Assembly (NCBI GenBank): GCA_012517485.1
Contig: JAAYUT010000555.1
Span: 1 to 9,486 of the forward strand
Reading direction: 5' to 3'
Length of the DNA stretch: 9,486 bases
DNA from: Candidatus Atribacter fermentans
GTDB taxonomy: Bacteria > Atribacterota > Atribacteria > Atribacterales > Atribacteraceae
Both the position numbers and the translations under genes were made by a program. Position 1 is the first letter of the stretch; the number at the start of each line of letters is the position of its first letter. Below are positions 5,992 through 9,486 of the stretch, piece after piece. The notes below the pieces were generated by a model. The model was not told the DNA's origin. It worked only from the letters and a program-made list of their open reading frames with translations, and did no database searches.

Positions 5992-6993
5992 ATGAAAGTC
6001 ATTTCTCAGAGAATGAGAGCCGGGAAGCCAGGCATTAATGTTCGTATCTTACTTCTCATTGTCGTGCTTGTGGGCGCGACTCTTTTTTTTGGAATACGAG
6101 ATCGACGTTTTCTTGCTCCTCTGAGCATTAGCTCCATCGCTTTTCAATGTCCAGAAATTGGGTTTTTGGGATTAGGAATGGCACTGACCATGATTGTGGG
6201 TGGAGTGAATCTGTCCATCAATGATACGGCAAATCTTTCTGCCTTAGTAGCGGGCCTCTTTCTCCTGAACGTTGCACCAATACTTACCCAGAATGCCTCT
6301 TTTTCGGTTGGAATAGCAGTTATTATTTCTCTTGGAATTGGTATTCTTTGTGGGGTAGTCAATGGCTTTTTAATTGGATATGTAGGAGCGCCTCCCATTC
6401 TTGTCACCTTAGCGACCCTTACTCTCTATCGAGGCATTTCGGTCGTTATTACCGGTGGGAAAAGTCTAACTGGTTTTCAAAAGGAATTAGCTCTGATTGG
6501 TCATGGAGTGGTTGGTGGAATACCTATTTCTTTTCTTCTTTTTATTTTTTTTATTGTGGCAATCCATATGGTTCTGGAACGCACCTCTTTTGGTTTTAAA
6601 GTCCGTATGGTTGGAACCAATTACCTGGCTGCTAAGTTTTCTGGAATTCATAATAAGCTTATTATTCTCAGAATGTATATTCTGAGTGGTTTTCTGGGAG
6701 CCATTGCAGGAATTATCATTATGAGTCGAACGAATTCCGTGGCATATGAATATGGTACCCGGACTTACATTCTTCTTACTCTCCTCATTTCTGTTTTAGG
6801 AGGAATATCTCCGGGATTTGGAAGTGTTTTTGGAATCTTCCTGGCGACGCTTATTCTCCAAGTTCTATCTACAGGTTTTCAAATGGTTCTTTCTGGGATT
6901 AGGGGTAGTGCTTTCTTTAAAGATTTTTCTTGGGGTGTAATCTTTATCTTATTTCTTATTATAGACCGGTTAGTCCGTTCCCTGCGGAAATGA
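5992..6993 (+). CDS. CUT2 sugar ABC transporter permease, second subunit
   Basis: Second BPD_transp_2 membrane subunit, 333 residues, last gene of the operon. Hydrophobic segments appear near 17-34, 56-71, 82-98, 105-128, 131-155, 178-195, 224-244, 257-296 and 313-325. GGVNLSINDTANLSA at 70-84 matches the GGIDLS motif. VGTNYLAAKFSGI (207-219) is the ATPase-contact loop, here VGTN instead of GGN as in the first permease, and VLGGISPGFGSVFGIFLA (268-285) is the C-terminal signature. ATG 5992 is preceded by GAGGTGA (5978-5984), which overlaps the TGA stop of the first permease, so a terminating ribosome could reinitiate directly. The substrate is unknown, and no catabolic gene follows. Confidence 0.92.
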   Translation: MKVISQRMRAGKPGINVRILLLIVVLVGATLFFGIRDRRFLAPLSISSIAFQCPEIGFLGLGMALTMIVGGVNLSINDTANLSALVAGLFLLNVAPILTQNASFSVGIAVIISLGIGILCGVVNGFLIGYVGAPPILVTLATLTLYRGISVVITGGKSLTGFQKELALIGHGVVGGIPISFLLFIFFIVAIHMVLERTSFGFKVRMVGTNYLAAKFSGIHNKLIILRMYILSGFLGAIAGIIIMSRTNSVAYEYGTRTYILLTLLISVLGGISPGFGSVFGIFLATLILQVLSTGFQMVLSGIRGSAFFKDFSWGVIFILFLIIDRLVRSLRK

Positions 6994-7008
6994 GAATAAT
7001 CCCCAGAG

Positions 7009-7032
7009 TCAAGACTTGATTCTTGAATTTTT
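7009..7032 (+). terminator. Weak terminator-like hairpin after the transporter operon
   Basis: TCAAGA (7009-7014) pairs with TCTTGA (7021-7026) around the loop CTTGAT, followed by ATTTTT. The stem has only six mostly A-T pairs, so it is a weak intrinsic terminator at best. It lies 16 bases after the operon stop. The stronger hairpins of the repeat units at 7078-7174 could add to 3' end formation. Confidence 0.35.
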
Positions 7033-7077
7033 GAAAAAAGCTTTGGTTTAGAGAAATTTAGAATAAAGCGACAAGAT

Positions 7078-7118
7078 GAGATCCTCACGCCCTCGGAAAG
7101 CGAGGGCTCAGGATGACG
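7078..7118 (+). repeat. Short hairpin repeat, CCT type
   Basis: Left arm GAGATCCTCACG (7078-7089), stem GCCCTCG (7089-7095) / CGAGGGC (7101-7107) with loop GAAAG, and right arm AGGATGACG (7110-7118). It has the same length and nearly the same sequence as the unit at 2219-2259, with a better inner stem. Confidence 0.85.
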
Positions 7119-7133
7119 GGTGTGGTGTTGGAT

Positions 7134-7174
7134 GAGATCCTCACGGCTTCGGAATACGAAGCCTCAGGATGACG
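7134..7174 (+). repeat. Short hairpin repeat, CCT type, different inner stem
   Basis: Same outer arms, GAGATCCTCACG (7134-7145) and AGGATGACG (7166-7174), but the inner stem is GGCTTCG (7145-7151) / CGAAGCC (7157-7163) with loop GAATA. Both sides of the stem changed together relative to the neighbouring unit, which is direct evidence of compensatory change. It is 15 bases from the previous unit. Confidence 0.85.
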
Positions 7175-7193
7175 GATGAAAGGCACCCTCCCC

Positions 7194-7224
7194 GCCGAAA
7201 AAGCGGCACCCCTCCACGGAGGGG
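7194..7224. repeat. Two adjacent small GC-rich hairpins
   Basis: GCCG (7194-7197) / CGGC (7204-7207) encloses an A-rich loop, and CCCCTCC (7209-7215) is exactly complementary to GGAGGGG (7218-7224). They lie between the CCT-type units and the long composite repeat. This short block is absent from the upstream cluster. Confidence 0.55.
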
Positions 7225-7370
7225 AATTGTTTGGACTTCCCACATTGAGGGGGGTGAGGGGGAGAAAAAGGAAAAAAGGGCTCAGGATGACGGCATGATT
7301 TAAAATTTTTGAAGGGGCTCGATTTATCATGCCCGCTAATTGATTTGCAACGGAAAAAAATCAACCGGAA

Positions 7371-7421
7371 GAGATTGCCACGTCGTCTAACCAAAAGACG
7401 GTTAGCCTCCTCGCAATGACG
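7371..7421 (+). repeat. Short hairpin repeat, TGC type
   Basis: GAGATTGCCACG at the left and GCAATGACG at the right enclose a CTAACC / GGTTAG inner stem. It corresponds to the shortened unit at 1622-1660. Confidence 0.83.
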
Positions 7422-7433
7422 GAGTGGGTTGAT

Positions 7434-7483
7434 GAGATTGCCACGTCGTCTAACCAAAAACGGTTAGCCTCCTTGCAATGACG
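7434..7483 (+). repeat. Short hairpin repeat, TGC type
   Basis: Nearly identical to the unit at 1673-1723, with one base lost from the loop (CTAACC, AAAAAC, GGTTAG). It is separated from the previous unit by the same 12-base spacer type as in the upstream copy. Confidence 0.82.
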
Positions 7484-7556
7484 GATTGGGTCGATGAGAT
7501 TCTCACGGACAAAAGGACCAAGGGGGGAGGGGAATAGTCATTTTCATCCTCAACCG

Positions 7557-7574
7557 ATGCTGTGAAAGCAGCAT
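7557..7574 (-). terminator. Hairpin just past the lipoprotein stop codon
   Basis: ATGCTG (7557-7562) pairs with CAGCAT (7569-7574) around a six-base loop, six bases beyond the stop of the minus-strand lipoprotein gene. On the minus strand no T tract follows, so it may protect the 3' end rather than terminate. Confidence 0.3.
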
Positions 7575-7580
7575 GGATAT

Positions 7581-8444
7581 CTATTCTGATTCTCCAATTT
7601 CACCCACACAGCATTCAACACAACTTCCGCTTCCCTCACCAGAAGAACCAAGCCCCGAGGTTTCTAAGGTGAAATTATCGGTTTTAACAGAAATCCAGAC
7701 TAAGGGTGTACCCCAAGCCCAGCTGTACTCGAGCACGCAGCAATTCCCGACAACTTTGGTTTTACAATTCATTTGAGCAGAACCAAGGCTCATATAGGCA
7801 GAGCAATTTTTACTACAATAAAGAATCGCACCAGTTTCCGAGCAGATCGCATTTAAATCGGCGATGATCCTTCCCCGTTCGCTTCCCCAAATCCAAGTAA
7901 TCGTATAGTCGAAACAATTGATTTTAAATTTCGATTGAATTAAGACCGCATTGGATAGGATATTATCATAAACTATGGAGGTATCGTTGGTGATACATTG
8001 GGTGGTAAAACTCTCTATTCCTTGTTGCCAGGAGATTTCAACCAAGTGCATTCCAGTTTGAATCAGGCTTCTCACCGTATTTTCCCATTGAGAACGAGTT
8101 GTAAGAGGAATTAGATCCAATTGGTTAGAAAGTAAAAAGGCTTTTGCGAGTTGAGGTTGATTGGGGTTAACTTTGGGTATCCAAGCTTGATTGGGATCGA
8201 GTATTTGGTTTAGTATTGAATTCACTTCATTACTGGTATCAATGATTCCTTTATAAGTCCAACTCAGAGCCTGAAGATTGTTGCCGTAAATTGTGTTCCA
8301 ATTGTAAATAGCAGTTTCGAGCTGATTTTTTACAGCATCAGGAAGTTGGGATGGGATTGGGGTAGCAGTCGGAGTAGGCGAGGGAGAACAACCAGCCCAA
8401 AAAAAGATAGAAAGAATACAAATCCATAAAATTGCTTTTTTCAT
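7581..8444 (-). CDS. Cysteine-rich secreted lipoprotein of unknown function
   Basis: I do not recognise this 287-residue protein. It starts MKKAILWICILSIFFWAGCS, a lipoprotein signal with lipobox WAGC and Cys19 as the expected lipidated residue, followed by a Pro/Thr/Ser linker (SPSPTPTATPIPS). The mature part has a helical-looking first half (about 35-145) and a second half with 11 further cysteines: 150, 177, 201, 210, 214, 227, 235, 236, 275, 278 and 279. The C-terminus is Gly/Ser-rich and contains CVECC. Outside the cytoplasm these cysteines probably form disulfides or bind metal. ATG 8444 is chosen over an in-frame ATG ten codons upstream because AAGGAGGGG (8451-8459) lies six bases before it and the signal peptide begins there. 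The gene converges on the transporter operon and appears to have its own promoter. Confidence 0.8.
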   Translation of the reverse strand: MKKAILWICILSIFFWAGCSPSPTPTATPIPSQLPDAVKNQLETAIYNWNTIYGNNLQALSWTYKGIIDTSNEVNSILNQILDPNQAWIPKVNPNQPQLAKAFLLSNQLDLIPLTTRSQWENTVRSLIQTGMHLVEISWQQGIESFTTQCITNDTSIVYDNILSNAVLIQSKFKINCFDYTITWIWGSERGRIIADLNAICSETGAILYCSKNCSAYMSLGSAQMNCKTKVVGNCCVLEYSWAWGTPLVWISVKTDNFTLETSGLGSSGEGSGSCVECCVGEIGESE

Positions 8445-8800
8445 AAATAACCCCTCCTTATTTAAAGTGTGCAATTTAGAAGTAGGTTTCTTTGTTTAGT
8501 GAGTGGAAATCAATTAGTATAGACTTGAGCGAGATGTTTATTATTGAATTATATCAATTATATGCAGTATTACAATGAAAAAATTAACAAAATAAATGTG
8601 AAAATGGCATTGACGAATAAATGAGAAATTTAAATCTTGGTGATTTCAAAATGGCATACTCTTTTTGAGTTAAGAGAGCCGTTCCTGTTATGGGCGGATA
8701 ACAAAAGCATAATAAAGCTTTATCACCTTTTATCATTTCAAATGGTAAGATTAATTGAGGATTAAAAACTTAATTTATTCTTCTTATTCATTTTCTTGCT
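8445..8800. other. AT-rich intergenic region upstream of the lipoprotein gene
   Basis: No gene is seen on either strand. It contains the lipoprotein ribosome binding site (8451-8459), a candidate minus-strand promoter (8548-8575), and a 12-bp palindrome ATAAAGCTTTAT (8712-8723) within a wider imperfect inverted repeat running from GATAA to TTATC. It also contains the 3' flank of the gene ending at 8801, which shows no clear terminator. None of the hairpin repeats occurs here. Confidence 0.7.
8548..8575 (-). promoter_or_regulatory. Candidate sigma-70-type promoter of the lipoprotein gene
   Basis: On the minus strand a perfect TATAAT (8553 down to 8548) is preceded, after a 16-base spacer, by TTGTAA (8575 down to 8570), four of six to the -35 consensus. 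Transcription would begin near 8541, giving a leader of about 97 bases. Confidence 0.42.
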
Positions 8801-9385
8801 TTATTTATTTAGAAACTTTATGAGAGGTTCTTGATTCCACACTTGGGCTTCGATGTAATTGGCAAAATATTTGGGAAGATTGGTTCCCCATTTTTCTCCC
8901 GGAAGACCTTTTGATTGAACCAAATCTTGTATTTCATCCAAGGTGAATACCTTTCCATGAAAATCAGGTAAATAATAAGGAGAATCTTTTTGATTCAACA
9001 ATAAGAAAGAAACCATGCTATCGGGATAGGTAAAGCTTAAATCTTGTTTATGGAAAAGAGAAAGAGGGACTTGAATTTCTATTGTTGTAGAGAGAGTTTT
9101 AGCGTCGGGAGCTTCGATTAACCACTTCGAGCGTCCGTAGATCATATAAATTGGATAGGATTCCCGAGGCTTCCCTCCTTTGGCAATGAATTCCTCTCGA
9201 AGCCGAGTCTCGATTTGTCGGCGTATTGTTAAATATTGAGCAGGATTTTTAAACCTTTCCCAAAAAATTGCACCTTCAATATACAAGTTTTGCATAATTT
9301 TGGTTGCATCGTCATCCGATAGTGCAGATAAACTTTGGAAGGGAGTGGTTCCTTTTTTAAAAACATGGATAAGATGATTAATCAT
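8801..9385 (-). CDS. Conserved hypothetical protein of unknown function
   Basis: A soluble 194-residue protein without signal peptide or membrane segment, so probably cytoplasmic. Composition and codon use look like a real gene. I have a sense of similar proteins in other anaerobic bacteria with the same MINHLIHVFKKG-type start, but cannot attach a known domain. Visible features are an N-terminal mixed region (1-20), helices rich in charged and aromatic residues (25-68, including IEGAIFWERF at 37-46), a central beta-like part (78-90, 101-110) with YPDSMVSFLL (120-129), and a C-terminal segment with LPDFHGKVFTLDEI (139-152) and NYIEAQVWNQEPL (176-188). The start lacks a clear Shine-Dalgarno; a 5-bp inverted repeat TGGAA/TTCCA (9388-9400) occupies that place. 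The next in-frame ATG is residue 31, which would remove a well-formed N-terminus. Confidence 0.78.
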   Translation of the reverse strand: MINHLIHVFKKGTTPFQSLSALSDDDATKIMQNLYIEGAIFWERFKNPAQYLTIRRQIETRLREEFIAKGGKPRESYPIYMIYGRSKWLIEAPDAKTLSTTIEIQVPLSLFHKQDLSFTYPDSMVSFLLLNQKDSPYYLPDFHGKVFTLDEIQDLVQSKGLPGEKWGTNLPKYFANYIEAQVWNQEPLIKFLNK

Positions 9386-9439
9386 GGTGGAAACATTCCA
9401 TTTTTAGAGTTTTTTAACTTTTAAATTAAGATAATTAAA

Positions 9440-9463
9440 AATGCTTTGTAGCAAGCTTGCATT
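9440..9463 (-). terminator. Possible terminator of a gene beyond the right edge
   Basis: On the minus strand AATGC and GCATT form the base of an imperfect hairpin followed by TTTTAATT. The region also contains the 10-bp palindrome GCAAGCTTGC (9451-9460). It would suit transcription entering from the right, but could also be an operator for the gene at 8801-9385. Confidence 0.28.
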
Positions 9464-9486
9464 ATTCTTTTTCAATTTTACTCGAA

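Larger units (their letters stand above)
7247..7532 (+). repeat. Long composite direct repeat, downstream copy
   Basis: Second copy of the block at 1499-1772, same orientation, about 286 bases. It holds full-length TGC-type units and ends in the left half of a TCT-type unit (GAGATTCTCACGG, from about 7495). The corresponding place in the upstream copy reads GAGACCCTTGCGG, so this copy is closer to the consensus and the other has decayed more. Confidence 0.88.
6994..7580. other. Repeat-filled interval between convergent genes
   Basis: No gene is supported here. It contains a weak terminator-like hairpin (7009-7032), two CCT-type hairpin units (7078-7174), a C- and G-rich stretch with two small hairpins (7194-7224), the downstream copy of the long composite repeat (7247-7532), and a hairpin just past the lipoprotein stop (7557-7574). 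Minus-strand frames across 7085-7457 are translations of the repeats. Confidence 0.8.

Noticed and set aside
2438..6993. Autoinducer-2 (Lsr) or rhamnose importer
   Set aside because: General likeness to that branch exists, but no lsrK, lsrFG or rhamnose genes are present and ligand residues cannot be verified by eye, so no gene symbols were given.
7085..7457. Two minus-strand open frames of 81 and 97 codons
   Set aside because: They are translations of the repeat cluster, with the same peptides as the upstream copy, and overlap each other in different frames.
1499..7532. Composite transposon
   Set aside because: The flanking blocks encode no transposase, show no terminal inverted repeats, and I see no target-site duplication. 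Recombination between repeats is the better-supported idea.
8445..8474. Ten-codon N-terminal extension of the lipoprotein (start at 8474)
   Set aside because: The strong ribosome binding site at 8451-8459 lies inside that extension and points to the ATG at 8444, where the lipoprotein signal begins.

Overview
The window is AT-rich bacterial DNA holding six intact protein genes and an unusually dense set of GC-richer, hairpin-forming intergenic repeats. Strong Shine-Dalgarno sequences, a CUT2-type sugar ABC transporter with a signal-peptide-bearing binding protein, and a lipoprotein signal all indicate a bacterium. A heterotrophic anaerobe from a poorly cultured phylum (Atribacterota-like or similar) is my guess from the general style of the genes and repeats; nothing here fixes the phylum.

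Layout. Bases 1-60 may be the tail of a gene entering from the left. A class II Fic protein (226-1368, +) follows. A gene-poor stretch (1369-2437) then carries one copy of a composite repeat, a probable gene relic with its old terminator, a candidate promoter with a palindromic operator-like site, two short hairpin repeats and a structured leader. Next is a four-gene operon on the + strand: binding protein (2438-3439), double ATPase (3484-4980), permease (4984-5979) and second permease (5992-6993). A second repeat cluster (7078-7532) lies beyond the operon. On the minus strand are a cysteine-rich lipoprotein (7581-8444) and, beyond a 356-base gap with its promoter, a conserved protein of unknown function (8801-9385).

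How the genes work together. The four operon products form one complete import system: a periplasmic binding protein, one ATPase polypeptide with two nucleotide-binding domains, and two non-identical membrane subunits. A strong hairpin between the binding-protein and ATPase genes would allow the usual excess of binding protein. No sugar kinase, isomerase or dedicated repressor gene is present, so the substrate cannot be named. The Fic protein and the two minus-strand genes look functionally independent.

The most interesting part is non-coding. Short units of about 40-51 bases share the plan GAGAT-NNN-CACG, a variable stem-loop, then the complement of NNN followed by AT(or GT)GAC. The NNN triplet occurs in three versions (TGC, CCT, TCT), each matched by its complement on the other arm, which points to selection for, or copying through, a paired structure. 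These units are also built into a direct repeat of about 280 bases, present once on each side of the transporter operon, which makes the operon a candidate for loss or amplification by recombination.
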